DNA of 64,000 nucleotides from Candidatus Kapaibacterium sp. (GTDB lineage: Bacteria > Bacteroidota > Ignavibacteria > Kapaibacteriales > UBA7675): assembly GCA_028284775.1 (NCBI GenBank), contig JANQRB010000139.1, positions 1 through 64,000 on the forward strand, in the 5' to 3' direction. Positions 55,896 through 64,000 of the stretch are shown here, one piece after another (within the stretch, counting starts at the first letter, position 1; every line of letters starts with the position of its first letter). A program made the translations under genes and the position numbers. The notes beneath the pieces were generated by a model. That model was not told the DNA's origin. It saw only the letters and a program-made list of their open reading frames with translations, and searched no databases.

Positions 55896-56828
55896 ATGCT
55901 GCAATTCATCATTCGCAAAGTCCTCTACGCCTTCATAGTGCTGTGGGGCGTCGTGTCGATAACTTTTATCATTACGAGCTTTATGCTGCCGGGCGATCCG
56001 GCGCGTCTACAGATGGCGCAGCGCGCCGACGCCGAGACCATCGAGGCGATTCGTCGGCAGATGGGACTTGACCGTCCCTGGTATGAGCGCTACACGGCCT
56101 ACCTCGGCGATTTGCTGCTGCGCGCCGATCTGGGACGCAGCTTTGCGACTAATCGCGATGTGGTGGGCTCCATACTGGAACGGATTCCCGCCAGCGCGCT
56201 CCTGGCGGGCTCAGCGATGACATTCGCTACCCTGCTGGGCGTCCTAATCGGAATTGTCTCGGCACTGCGGCCACATTCGGCGCTCGATGCCGGCACAATG
56301 AGCGCCGCCCTGCTCGGCATATCGCTGCCCTCCTACGTTACCGGCCCGCTCCTGGCTTTAGTATTCGTCACCTACCTCGGTCTGCTGCCGCCTTCGGGCT
56401 ACATCAACCGCGGCTGGGAGCACCTGCTGTTGCCGATGATTACGCTGGGTATCCGCCCGCTCTCGATTATCGCACGCGTAACCCGCAGCGCCATGCTGGA
56501 GACAATGAGCCTGGATTACATCCGCACGGCGCGTTCCAAAGGCCTCGGCGAAGCTGTCGTCGTTCTTAAACATGCGCTGCGCAACGCGATGAATCCCGTG
56601 ATCACGACTATCAGCGGTTGGGTAGCGGCGGTATTAGCCGGGACCTTTTTCATCGAGTTTATCTTCTACTGGCCGGGCATCGGCTTGCTGACGATAAATG
56701 CGATCAATCAGCTGGACTATCCAATGATCCAGGGAACAGTGTTGTTTACGGCCCTGATCTTTGTCGTCATAAATCTCATCGTCGATATTCTTTACGCCTT
56801 TCTGGATCCGCGCGTTAAAGTGCACTAG
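55896..56828 (+). CDS. dipeptide/oligopeptide ABC transporter permease (DppB-like)
   Basis: 310 residues from ATG 55896; the frame to 55875 needs TTG. Six membrane helices; the first is IIRKVLYAFIVLWGVVSITF. Conserved DppB features: FMLPGDPARLQM, RRQMGLDRPWYERYTAYLGD, LLRADLGRSFATNRDVV, the EAA-loop region YIRTARSKGLGEAVVVLKHA followed by LRNAMNPVITTIS, and FYWPGIGLLTINAINQLDYP. Forms the channel with the DppC-like permease encoded 33 bases downstream. ATPase and substrate-binding genes are not in the window, so the substrate is undetermined. Confidence 0.95.
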   Translation: MLQFIIRKVLYAFIVLWGVVSITFIITSFMLPGDPARLQMAQRADAETIEAIRRQMGLDRPWYERYTAYLGDLLLRADLGRSFATNRDVVGSILERIPASALLAGSAMTFATLLGVLIGIVSALRPHSALDAGTMSAALLGISLPSYVTGPLLALVFVTYLGLLPPSGYINRGWEHLLLPMITLGIRPLSIIARVTRSAMLETMSLDYIRTARSKGLGEAVVVLKHALRNAMNPVITTISGWVAAVLAGTFFIEFIFYWPGIGLLTINAINQLDYPMIQGTVLFTALIFVVINLIVDILYAFLDPRVKVH

Positions 56829-56851
56829 CCCCCTAACTGTCAAAGCTTTGC

Positions 56852-56864
56852 GAGGTTTAGCATC
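56852..56864 (+). promoter_or_regulatory. ribosome binding site and possible AUC start of the DppC-like permease
   Basis: GAGG at 56852-56855 is six bases before ATC at 56862-56864, which begins the open frame of the permease N-terminus. No ATG, GTG or TTG lies in frame before 56955. This spacing is ideal for initiation at ATC. Confidence 0.45.
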
Positions 56865-57935
56865 AAACTCTTAGTTCACAACAGCCAGCAAGAGGACCGG
56901 GCGGAAAGTCTGTGGCGGGTTTCCTGGAAGCGGCTGCGGCGCAACCTGCCGGCGATGATGGGGCTGTATCTGATACTGCTGTATATCATTATTGCGGTAC
57001 TAGCGCCCCTGGTGGCGCCGATGGCGCCCAATACCCAGATTCTGGAATATGCCGTTAAGCCTGCATTGTTTCGGGGCCAGGTAATTCTCCAGCACAATGA
57101 AGCCCGACCAGGGCAAGCCTCGATGTTGCCGGTCGAGTCATTTAGTCTGCACGGCGACACGTTACACTATCGCTCCGTCGGCGGCAGTGAAGGCCGGATA
57201 CCCGTCACGCAGCTCGCAGGCACCAGCCAGGACGAATGGCTGGCGGAGCCGCTTTTTCTCTGCGGTACCGACCGCTTCGGACGCGACGTATTCAGCCGCA
57301 TCGTCTACGGTACGCGAATCAGCATCTCCGTCGGGCTCTTCGCGCAGGCGATCGCGCTCAGCATTGGGATCCTGATGGGCGCCCTGGCGGGATTTTTTCG
57401 CGGCTGGGTGGACAACATCATTATGTGGATTATTAACGTCCTCTGGTCCTTCCCTTTCATTCTCCTGGTCATCGTTTTTTCAGTCGTTTTGGGCGAAGGC
57501 TGGTGGCAGACTTTTGTCGCCATCGGCATTGCCTCCTGGGTAGAAATCGCGCGTATCGTCCGCGGTCAGTTCTTTACGCTGCGTGAAGCGGAATTCGTTG
57601 ATGCGGCGCGCGCGCTGGGCTACAACAGGCCGCGAATCATTTTCCGGCATATTCTGCCCAATACCTTCGGTCCGATTCTGGTGATCGTCACCGCCGGCTT
57701 TGCCAATGCCATCATCGCCGAGGCCGGCCTCAGTTTTCTCGGGCTGGGCGTACAGCCGCCCGATGCCTCCTGGGGGCAGATGATTAATGACGGCCGCGGC
57801 TATATCTCCGCCGGTACCGGCTGGGGCTTGATCCTTTTTCCGAGTCTGGCGATTGCCAGCGCCGTTTTCGCCTTTAATCTGTTCGGCGACGGCTTGCGCG
57901 ACGCCCTTGATCCGCGCGACGTTCGAGGTCATTGA
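56862..57935 (+). CDS. dipeptide/oligopeptide ABC transporter permease (DppC-like), possible AUC start
   Basis: 357 residues if read from ATC 56862; the first canonical start is ATG 56955 (326 aa). The extra 31 residues (SLWRVSWKRLRRNLPAMMGL at their end) form the basic cytoplasmic tail that DppC-type permeases normally carry before helix 1 (YLILLYIIIAVLAPLVAPM). A long periplasmic insert follows. Then LCGTDRFGRDVFSRIVYGTR and the EAA-type loop FVDAARALGYNRPRIIFRHI, and LSFLGLGVQPPDASWGQMI. Pairs with the DppB-like gene upstream. The odd start could be a true AUC codon, a CTG further in, or an assembly error of ATG. Confidence 0.92.
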   Translation: MKLLVHNSQQEDRAESLWRVSWKRLRRNLPAMMGLYLILLYIIIAVLAPLVAPMAPNTQILEYAVKPALFRGQVILQHNEARPGQASMLPVESFSLHGDTLHYRSVGGSEGRIPVTQLAGTSQDEWLAEPLFLCGTDRFGRDVFSRIVYGTRISISVGLFAQAIALSIGILMGALAGFFRGWVDNIIMWIINVLWSFPFILLVIVFSVVLGEGWWQTFVAIGIASWVEIARIVRGQFFTLREAEFVDAARALGYNRPRIIFRHILPNTFGPILVIVTAGFANAIIAEAGLSFLGLGVQPPDASWGQMINDGRGYISAGTGWGLILFPSLAIASAVFAFNLFGDGLRDALDPRDVRGH

Positions 57936-58022
57936 ACTCAGCCGCCACGAACAGGGCTGTACAGGGCAATTCGCTCCCTTTCGCGACAACGATTTGTGGC
58001 AGCGCATCTCCGAGGAATTTCC

Positions 58023-58030
58023 TATATTTC
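58023..58030 (+). promoter_or_regulatory. promoter-like TATATTTC box
   Basis: CCTATATTTC lies 88 bases before the response regulator start. It resembles CCTATATTTG at 5805-5814, the best Bacteroidota -7 match in the window. Confidence 0.25.
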
Positions 58031-58117
58031 GGCTCGATTTGAGAACGAGATCCCCGGACAAGATGGGGCGCGAATCCCATCGACCTCCCGGTTCACAAGG
58101 CAGCATAGATTGATTTA

Positions 58118-58519
58118 ATGACACAGTCGCAAAGGCAATTGAAATTTCTGACTGTGGATGATGAACGCATCCATCGCTTTGCGCTCTCTAACATTCTGAG
58201 CAAGGCTTTTAAAGCAGAAGTGTTCGAGGCAGCTGGTCCCGTCGAAGCGCTGCGCCTGCTGCGCAATACTATGCCCGATCTCATTCTGCTGGATTACAAT
58301 ATGCCGGGTATGACGGGCGGCGAGCTGCTGCGGCGGATTCGCGCCAACTCTCTCCTGTCAGCGGTGCCGGTGATAATGTGCACCGCCAATGCAGACAAGA
58401 ATGTGGTCATGGAACTCGTCAAGCTCAAGATTGACGGTTTTATCGTGAAGCCCTACAACAAAACAACGGTAACAGTGAAGGTAAAAGAAGTATTGCAGGC
58501 AGCGGGCCGCAAATCCTGA
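58118..58519 (+). CDS. single-domain response regulator
   Basis: 133 residues, receiver domain only. Acidic pair D14-D15 (FLTVDDERIHRFALSN), phosphoacceptor D59 (LILLDYNMPGMTGGELL), switch Thr in MCTANADKN, and Lys in FIVKPYNKTTV. CheY/Spo0F-like proteins of this type pass phosphate or bind a target protein. No kinase gene is adjacent; the hybrid kinases at 31829-36352 are the only ones in the window. Followed after 43 bases by holA. Confidence 0.93.
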   Translation: MTQSQRQLKFLTVDDERIHRFALSNILSKAFKAEVFEAAGPVEALRLLRNTMPDLILLDYNMPGMTGGELLRRIRANSLLSAVPVIMCTANADKNVVMELVKLKIDGFIVKPYNKTTVTVKVKEVLQAAGRKS

Positions 58520-58562
58520 AGGCCAATCCTGATGCAATAGCTTTTGCGCGGCAAACATCACC

Positions 58563-59633
58563 ATGATTGACTCCCTGGCGAACATTATTAAAGGCAAACA
58601 ATTCCCTCCGATACTACTACTCTTCGGTGAGGAGGATTTTCTGCTTGAAGAGGCCTACGGCGAGCTGATTCGCGCTGCTGTCGATAAAGATTCCGCCGCA
58701 TTCAACTTCGATCTGCTCGATGGCAGCGAGACAAAACAGGAACAGATAGTTGAGCTTGCCAGCGCCTTCCCCATGATGGCCGAACGCCGGACCGTGGTCG
58801 TTAAACATTTCGACAAGCTGTTTCAAGGTCGTGGCAGCAAGGCTGCCGCGGAAAAGTCACCGCTGGCCAGATACATTAAAGCACCGGCGCCGTCAAGCTT
58901 TCTCTTGCTTCTGGCATCGATTCCCAGTCTCAACGGAATCAGCAAAGCAGCCCGGGGACGCAAGGATAGCCTTGACAAGAAGATTCGCGGCGCGAAGTTT
59001 CCGTTTAATCTCTTGCTGCAGCACGCCGATTGGATTGAATTCCGCAAGCTGTATGAGCGTGAGGTACCGTCCTGGGTCGGCAAACGATTTCGCTCGTTCG
59101 GACGTGAGCTGTCGCCGGAAGCCAGCGAGCTTCTAATTGCCCAGATCGGCTTCTCGCTGCGTGAACTCAGCAATGAAATCGACAAGATTCTGATTTATGT
59201 CGGCGACAAGAAAAAGATCAGCAAAGACGACATCGCCGGCGTGATCGGCGCTTCGAAGACGTACAATATCTTTGAGCTGCAAAAAGCCGTCGGTTTGAAC
59301 AATGCAACGCAGGCGATGGAAATTCTCAATCGAATGTTGCATACTTCGCGTCAGGAGCTTGTCATTATTTCGATGCTGGCCCGCTACTTTACGATACTGT
59401 GGAAACTGTACGAAGCGCGCGGCGTCAGCGGCAGTGAAAACGAGCTCGGCCGCAGTGTCGGTGTCAGCCCCTATTTTGTATCCGAGTATCTCGTAGCCCT
59501 GCAGCGCTACTCCCTGCCGCGCATCGAAGCCGCGCTTCGCTCCCTGTCTCAAGCCGATTACCTTGTTAAGTCCACCTCCGAAGACCCCGCGGTTGTGCTG
59601 CAGAAAACTCTCATCGGTATAATGAGTTCCTAG
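58563..59633 (+). CDS. holA: DNA polymerase III subunit delta
   Basis: 356 residues. Part of the clamp loader that opens the sliding clamp. N-terminal ILLLFGEEDFLLEEAYGELI, then ASAFPMMAERRTVVVKHFDK (the clamp-binding strand-helix) and the AAA+-like core. Middle: GRELSPEASELLIAQIGFSL followed by RELSNEIDKILIYVG. Collar domain: FELQKAVGLNNATQAMEILN and RQELVIISMLARYFTILWKL. Length fits the family (~330-350). It may be transcribed with the response regulator upstream. Confidence 0.93.
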   Translation: MIDSLANIIKGKQFPPILLLFGEEDFLLEEAYGELIRAAVDKDSAAFNFDLLDGSETKQEQIVELASAFPMMAERRTVVVKHFDKLFQGRGSKAAAEKSPLARYIKAPAPSSFLLLLASIPSLNGISKAARGRKDSLDKKIRGAKFPFNLLLQHADWIEFRKLYEREVPSWVGKRFRSFGRELSPEASELLIAQIGFSLRELSNEIDKILIYVGDKKKISKDDIAGVIGASKTYNIFELQKAVGLNNATQAMEILNRMLHTSRQELVIISMLARYFTILWKLYEARGVSGSENELGRSVGVSPYFVSEYLVALQRYSLPRIEAALRSLSQADYLVKSTSEDPAVVLQKTLIGIMSS

Positions 59634-59648
59634 TTTCCCTGCGCCGCT

Positions 59649-59668
59649 TCGCGAAAAAAATGTAATTT
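59649..59668 (+). promoter_or_regulatory. proS upstream element shared with murI
   Basis: TCGCGAAAA (59649-59657), three bases, TGTAATTT (59661-59668), 56 bases before the proS start. Very similar to the element before murI. Confidence 0.3.
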
Positions 59669-59723
59669 GCCAGCTTTGTTCGCAGATCAGTATTAACCTC
59701 TGGTGAAATGAGCCGAGTACCTT

Positions 59724-61430
59724 ATGAGATATTCACAGGCCTTTATTCCGACGCTGAAAGAAGTTCCCGCCGAAGCCCAGATTCCCTCGCACCAATTGAT
59801 GATTCGCTCGGGTATGATTCGCCCCCTGGCGGCCGGCGTCTATTCATTTCTTCCCCTGGGATATCGAGTAGTTCACAAAGTATCGCAGATTATTCGGGAA
59901 GAAATGAATGCCATCGGTGCGCAGGAGTTTCACCTGCCCGCGCTCAACCCGATTGAAATTTGGGAGCAGACAGGTCGTGTGGCCGAAATGGACGACGTCC
60001 TTTTCCATATAAAGAATCGCGACGGCCTTGTGTTAGCGCCGACCCACGAGGAGATAATCGCCTATCACGCGCGACAGCATATCAAGTCTTATAAAGATCT
60101 GCCGCAGATCTGGTATCAGATTCAAACAAAGTTCCGCAATGAGCCGAGGCCTCGCTCGGGCGTGCTGCGCGGACGCCAGTTTTTGATGAAAGACGCCTAT
60201 TCACTCGATGCCAAAGCCGAGGGGCTGGACCTCAGTTATGAAAAACATCGACAGGCCTACGAACGAATTTTTGACCGCTGCGGATTGAAGTATTTTCAGG
60301 TGGGCGCTTCGAGCGGCGCAATGGGCGGCAGCGGCTCGCAGGAATTTATGGTAGAATCGTCCCATGGCGAAGATACCTGCGCTATCAGCGAGACCGGCAA
60401 CTATGCCGCCAACATCGAAGTCGCGACATCCTGGCTCCCCCCTGTCGGGCGCCTGGATGACAATCCGCCGATTGAAAAATTTGCCACGCCAAATGCCCGC
60501 ACGATAAACGACTTGGTAGAACAGTTTAACATCCCGCTGGAACGCTGCGCAAAGTCAGTGGTTTATATGGCGGATGAAGAGCCGATTCTGGTGTTAATGC
60601 GCGGCAACGACGAACTTAACATCGAAAAGCTGATGCGCGTTGTCGAAGGCGCCAGGTTGCGTCCGGCGGAAGCCGAAGAGCTGAGCAAGTTTACGGGCGC
60701 CAATGCGGGTTCCATAGGGCCGATCGGTCTGAAGACCAAAATGCGCGTCATCGCCGACAAGCTGTTGAAGTCGGCCAATGGGCTCGTCAGCGGTGCGAAT
60801 GAAGACGGTTTTCACCTGCGAAATATCGACTTCGACAGAGATCCGACGATCGATGCTTTTCATGACCTGCGCGTGGTGCAGCCGGGCGAACGCCAGGGTG
60901 GACCGGACGGCCCCGAACTGCGGGTAGTGCGTGCCATCGAAGTCGGGCACATCTTCAAGCTCGGCAGCAAATATTCCGCAGCGCTCGGTGCTACCTTCCT
61001 GGATGAAAACGGCAAAGACCATCCGATTATCATGGGAAGCTATGGCATCGGCGTGGAGCGAATTATCGCCTGCTATGTCGAGCAGCATCATGATGAATTC
61101 GGCATTAAATGGAACGCCGACCTCAGCCCTTATCATGTTTATCTCTCAGGGCTAAACCTCAAGAAGTCCGACATGACACGCGAGGCGGCCGACAAACTGT
61201 ATGTAGAGTTGCAAGCCGCCGGCCTGGAAACATTGTATGATGACCGCAACGTTTCACCCGGCTTCAAATTTAAAGACGCCGATCTGCTGGGCTTCCCGGT
61301 TCATATTATTGTTGGCGAAAAAAGCCTCAAGGACGGCAACGTCGAAGTTAAGTACCGGGCAAGCGGCGACCGGGCTGTTGTGCCGCTTGCTGAGGCAGTT
61401 CGCCGCGTCAGCGAATATTTGGGGCGGTAG
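59724..61430 (+). CDS. proS: prolyl-tRNA synthetase (bacterial type)
   Basis: 568 residues, the bacterial ProS with the inserted editing (INS/YbaK-like) domain between motifs 2 and 3. Motif 1: AAGVYSFLPLGYRVVHKVSQ. TXE: LAPTHEEIIAYHARQ. Motif 2: FRNEPRPRSGVLRGRQFLMK. Insert ~225-390 (RCAKSVVYMADEEPILVLMR). Motif 3: MGSYGIGVERIIACYVEQH. The C-terminal anticodon domain has LYDDRNVSPGFKFKDADLLG. Charges tRNA-Pro in the cytoplasm and hydrolyses Ala-tRNA-Pro. Confidence 0.97.
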   Translation: MRYSQAFIPTLKEVPAEAQIPSHQLMIRSGMIRPLAAGVYSFLPLGYRVVHKVSQIIREEMNAIGAQEFHLPALNPIEIWEQTGRVAEMDDVLFHIKNRDGLVLAPTHEEIIAYHARQHIKSYKDLPQIWYQIQTKFRNEPRPRSGVLRGRQFLMKDAYSLDAKAEGLDLSYEKHRQAYERIFDRCGLKYFQVGASSGAMGGSGSQEFMVESSHGEDTCAISETGNYAANIEVATSWLPPVGRLDDNPPIEKFATPNARTINDLVEQFNIPLERCAKSVVYMADEEPILVLMRGNDELNIEKLMRVVEGARLRPAEAEELSKFTGANAGSIGPIGLKTKMRVIADKLLKSANGLVSGANEDGFHLRNIDFDRDPTIDAFHDLRVVQPGERQGGPDGPELRVVRAIEVGHIFKLGSKYSAALGATFLDENGKDHPIIMGSYGIGVERIIACYVEQHHDEFGIKWNADLSPYHVYLSGLNLKKSDMTREAADKLYVELQAAGLETLYDDRNVSPGFKFKDADLLGFPVHIIVGEKSLKDGNVEVKYRASGDRAVVPLAEAVRRVSEYLGR

Positions 61431-61847
61431 CGCTGTTCGGGCAAGATCTGTGACCAGTGGTTTAGCAGAAACGGCAGTTGCCGGCAAGTGCGACTTCCAA
61501 GGCTAGTGCTCTGTCAAATTAGTTGCTTTCAAATCCCCATCTTTGTTGAAAGAGGGGCTAGGGGAGTTAAAAAGTCCTTAGATACTCACAACCCCTCCCA
61601 GCCTCCCCTTACCCTAAGGGGAGATGTACCTATAAAAATCTTCATTGACAAAACATTAGTTGCAAAACACAGCATCCTATCCCTGATTGTCTTTCATTAC
61701 TAAGAAGTCAGCATCAATCCGGGAATTCCCAAGCGACTTCCCGAAGGTAGATCGGGCTTAAACAGATGAGCCGTTAAGCAGCGAATTGGTAGGTTACAGA
61801 CAAGTCCGCAATTACTCCATGCGGCCCTTTCATCCGGCACAGCGTAG
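61431..61847. other. convergent gap holding a palindromic repeat
   Basis: No gene. The palindromic element at 61534-61623 occupies the middle. The rest is unremarkable. Confidence 0.5.
61534..61623. repeat. palindromic intergenic repeat (CCTCCCCTTA...TAAGGGGAG type)
   Basis: A nine-base perfect hairpin CTCCCCTTA/TAAGGGGAG with loop CCC lies at 61603-61623. A second hairpin, CCCC-N15-GGGG, is at 61535-61557. GGCTAGGGGAGTT and AACCCCTCCCAGCC form a longer imperfect inverted repeat between them. This C-run/G-run pattern is typical of dispersed intergenic palindromes known in many bacterial genomes. Only one copy is in the window, so dispersal is not shown. Confidence 0.55.
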
Positions 61848-64000
61848 TTAACGCAAGACGGTGACAATACCGTACAACATCCGAATCAGACCGGCCTTAT
61901 CCCGCAGCTTAACACTACAAAGGTAGCTTCCCGAAGCAAGCTGCTCCAGCGGGACAACAATCTGGCGCTGCGCGTTCGTAACGAGCTGCCCTGCTGCGGC
62001 CTGCCAGAGTTTATGCCCCGGACGGGAATATAACGCAAGACTTTCAACGCGCCCATCGATATTCGGAAGTGTCAACACGACCTGATCACGGGCGGGATTC
62101 GGACTCGGCCTCAATCCCTGGCTTTCCGTTATACGCGGATCAATCGGCGGAACATTGTTTAAGAGCGGACGCGAATTGACGGCACCCGGTGTCCCGCCCT
62201 GCTCAACCGAAGCAAGCCAGCTCTGTGCCCGCGCGTTATCAATGGAAGCGTCGAGCAACTCAAGCGTCGGCCCGCGGCCGTCGGCGGCAGACGGCCAGGG
62301 GGAGTTGTCATCATATACGAGTGAGTCGACCAAGCTACCCTGGTCGTCGTACAGTCGCAGCAATTCACCCTTTGCACTCAGGCCGAAGCCCAGATCTCCC
62401 TGGATCGACGCGACCTGGGGATAGAGCTCCGCGAATGATGCCGCATCCTGACAGAGAATTAGAAATCCACGGGGGGCAATCCGGCTGCCTTGCGGCAATG
62501 TGAACTGATGGCCCTCGTCGGCATCTTTAAACTGCCAGCCGCCAAGGTCAAGAGACTCATCACTGCGGTTAAACAGCTCGATCCAGTCGCCGCCGTCCAC
62601 TCCCGCAGCGGAGTTGTAGTTAATCTCGTTAATGACGATGTTGCCGGGCAGGGCGAGCCGCAGGAGCTGCGCGCCCATGTCGGGACGGCTACCGTCGGGA
62701 TCCGCGGCGCCCTCGGGATTGGCGGCATCGAGACAGGGAGAATTCGGCCGCAGGTCGAATTTGCCGTCGGCAGGCGCGAGTAATTGAGGGTCGCCGGAGA
62801 GATTACCTTCACCCGGCGCAAGTTCGGTGTCGAGTAGAGACCAACGTAACAGGTACTGCCCGCTGCCCTCGACTTGCGCGGTTCCCTCTTTGCCGGCGGC
62901 AAGGATTGAATTTTCCAGCTCTATATCGCCTCCGCCGGGCACCTGCTCCTGCTCCAGCATACGCAGGGACCACTCGTTGGCGTAGAGAGTCAGGTGCCGG
63001 CCACGGATGCGCGCTCCACCCTTGGCTTCAAGTCCTCCACCCGAAGCGCTGACGATACAATTGTATACCATCAGCTCGGAAGAATCGCTGGCCGTAATGC
63101 CGTTATCGGAAAAGTCGTGGACAACATTGTGCTCCAGCACGACTCCCTTGCCACGGTCGACATCAATGGCGTCGTCTTTACCGCCCCAGAAACGACAATA
63201 GCGGACGGCCACGTCATTAACAAATTCCAGATCGATGGCGTCGCCGCCGTCGACGGCAAAAAAGTGACAATCTTCTATCAGGGCGGTGGTCGAGCGCAGG
63301 TTGATCTGGTCGCCAAAATTGCCTTCATGAAAACGGCAGCCTACTATACCGAGCCGGCCCCCCTCGGCAGCAATACTTTGTCCGCAACCGATAAAATCGC
63401 AATGCTCGATATCGACCAGCGTTTCATGAACCGAGATTGCCGCAGGCTGCCGATCCGGTCTGCCGCCGACCGACGCCCCTTCGACCTTGCAATAACGAAG
63501 CAGCGAACGACCCTCTGATTGTTGAAACACCAGCGCGCCCCAGCGTTGATCGGCGAGCGAAGGACGCAGACGCAGCGGCGCATCCGCCTGCCCCAGCAGC
63601 TCGAGACGTCCTTCGACGTAAATGCTGCTGCCCGCGGCCATTCTGATTTCCACCCCCGCCTCGGCTCTGAGAACAGCGCCCGGCCGAATGTACACATCGC
63701 TGTTTGCCTGATACGGGCTCTCGGCCCGTCGCAACAACAGCTCGCCCTCAATTTCGGTTGGCAATTCGCTTCCGTCTGCGACGACGAATTCCAGGGGAAA
63801 GTTGGTTCCCTCGACGTAAAACTTATCGTCAACAGTCGCCTCGACGAACCAAAAGTATCTGCCGGGAGCAGGCAGCGCGGTGATCGTCAGACTGGTATCG
63901 CGCAGGCCATCGACAACGACCTTCCGATCTTCATCCTGAAAAGTTTTATCAGGACTAAAAACCAGACGGTAGCGCACCTCCTGGTCGGGCGGAGGCTGCG
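61848..64000 (-). CDS. secreted T9SS cargo with parallel beta-helix and lamin-tail domain (5' partial)
   Basis: The frame is open to the right edge; at least 717 residues are visible. The GTG at 63977 is internal (QPPPDQEVRYRL reads through it), so the start lies outside. A fibronectin-like region at the left end (PGRYFWFVEATVDDKFYV) is followed by a right-handed parallel beta-helix (IEHCDFIGCGQSIAAEGGRL; IEDCHFFAVDGGDAIDLEF; VLEHNVVHDFSDNGITASDS). A lamin-tail domain then appears (IVINEINYNSAAGVDGGDWI; ELFNRSDESLDLGGWQFKD). The T9SS sorting domain ends it (RPSPNPARDQVVLTL, then ASGSYLCSVKLRD). Similar T9SS cargo often have a CotH kinase domain upstream, which would be beyond the window. Confidence 0.9.
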   Translation of the reverse strand, partial: QPPPDQEVRYRLVFSPDKTFQDEDRKVVVDGLRDTSLTITALPAPGRYFWFVEATVDDKFYVEGTNFPLEFVVADGSELPTEIEGELLLRRAESPYQANSDVYIRPGAVLRAEAGVEIRMAAGSSIYVEGRLELLGQADAPLRLRPSLADQRWGALVFQQSEGRSLLRYCKVEGASVGGRPDRQPAAISVHETLVDIEHCDFIGCGQSIAAEGGRLGIVGCRFHEGNFGDQINLRSTTALIEDCHFFAVDGGDAIDLEFVNDVAVRYCRFWGGKDDAIDVDRGKGVVLEHNVVHDFSDNGITASDSSELMVYNCIVSASGGGLEAKGGARIRGRHLTLYANEWSLRMLEQEQVPGGGDIELENSILAAGKEGTAQVEGSGQYLLRWSLLDTELAPGEGNLSGDPQLLAPADGKFDLRPNSPCLDAANPEGAADPDGSRPDMGAQLLRLALPGNIVINEINYNSAAGVDGGDWIELFNRSDESLDLGGWQFKDADEGHQFTLPQGSRIAPRGFLILCQDAASFAELYPQVASIQGDLGFGLSAKGELLRLYDDQGSLVDSLVYDDNSPWPSAADGRGPTLELLDASIDNARAQSWLASVEQGGTPGAVNSRPLLNNVPPIDPRITESQGLRPSPNPARDQVVLTLPNIDGRVESLALYSRPGHKLWQAAAGQLVTNAQRQIVVPLEQLASGSYLCSVKLRDKAGLIRMLYGIVTVLR

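Overview
The window looks like chromosomal DNA of a Bacteroidota/Chlorobiota-type (FCB group) bacterium, perhaps near Ignavibacteria or Kapabacteria. This rests on three observations. Twelve proteins end in a type IX secretion (T9SS) type A sorting domain (a P-N-P turn about 70-80 residues from the end, then a GxY(x)(V/I/C)R-like final strand). A PorD (DUF4835) gene is present. A TATATTTG element matches the Bacteroidota -7 promoter consensus TAnnTTTG. The taxon is inferred; there is no rRNA or other marker that fixes it. I found no tRNA, rRNA, CRISPR array, insertion sequence or prophage.

Layout. Positions 1-9900 are gene-poor: three secreted T9SS cargo proteins, one SRPBCC protein and one membrane protein lie among long stretches with no gene. 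Positions 10.2-17.2 kb hold another cargo protein, a sigma factor / membrane-spanning anti-sigma / lipoprotein cluster, a two-domain glyoxalase-fold protein, a haem-binding lipoprotein and an ArsR-type regulator pair. Positions 17.8-24.7 kb hold a LamG cargo, a propeller cargo and a tandem pair of 530-residue Asp-box paralogues. From 24.7 kb the DNA becomes denser and mixes housekeeping genes (tmk, rsmI, tadA, a Nudix hydrolase, adk, queA, murI, holA, proS) with surface biology. The latter includes porD, a PorV/PorQ-like barrel, a helix-hairpin-helix/outer-membrane-barrel fusion, a 1112-residue propeller histidine kinase with a receiver-kinase partner, a YpdA-like reductase, a secreted M12B-like metalloprotease, a 1012-residue sialidase-fold cargo, a giant ASH-domain cargo followed by an outer-membrane barrel, a dipeptide-type ABC permease pair, an HD-GYP protein and a single-domain response regulator. 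The window ends inside a beta-helix/lamin-tail cargo gene.

How it fits together. The secreted and surface proteins would all leave the cell by the T9SS, one accessory part of which (PorD) is encoded here. Surface sensing is represented by the propeller kinase pair and by the anti-sigma protein, which seems to span from the cytoplasm to an outer-membrane barrel. Between genes there is clear coding debris: a YCF48/Asp-box pseudogene with one nonsense codon (26241-26708) and weaker remnants near 17.4, 19.1 and 20.9 kb. The points most worth a second look are the HHH-barrel next to T9SS-related genes, the sigma/anti-sigma/barrel cluster, a possible AUC start codon on the DppC-like permease, and a possible ~50-nt RNA at 26138-26188 whose terminator loop carries an anti-Shine-Dalgarno sequence.
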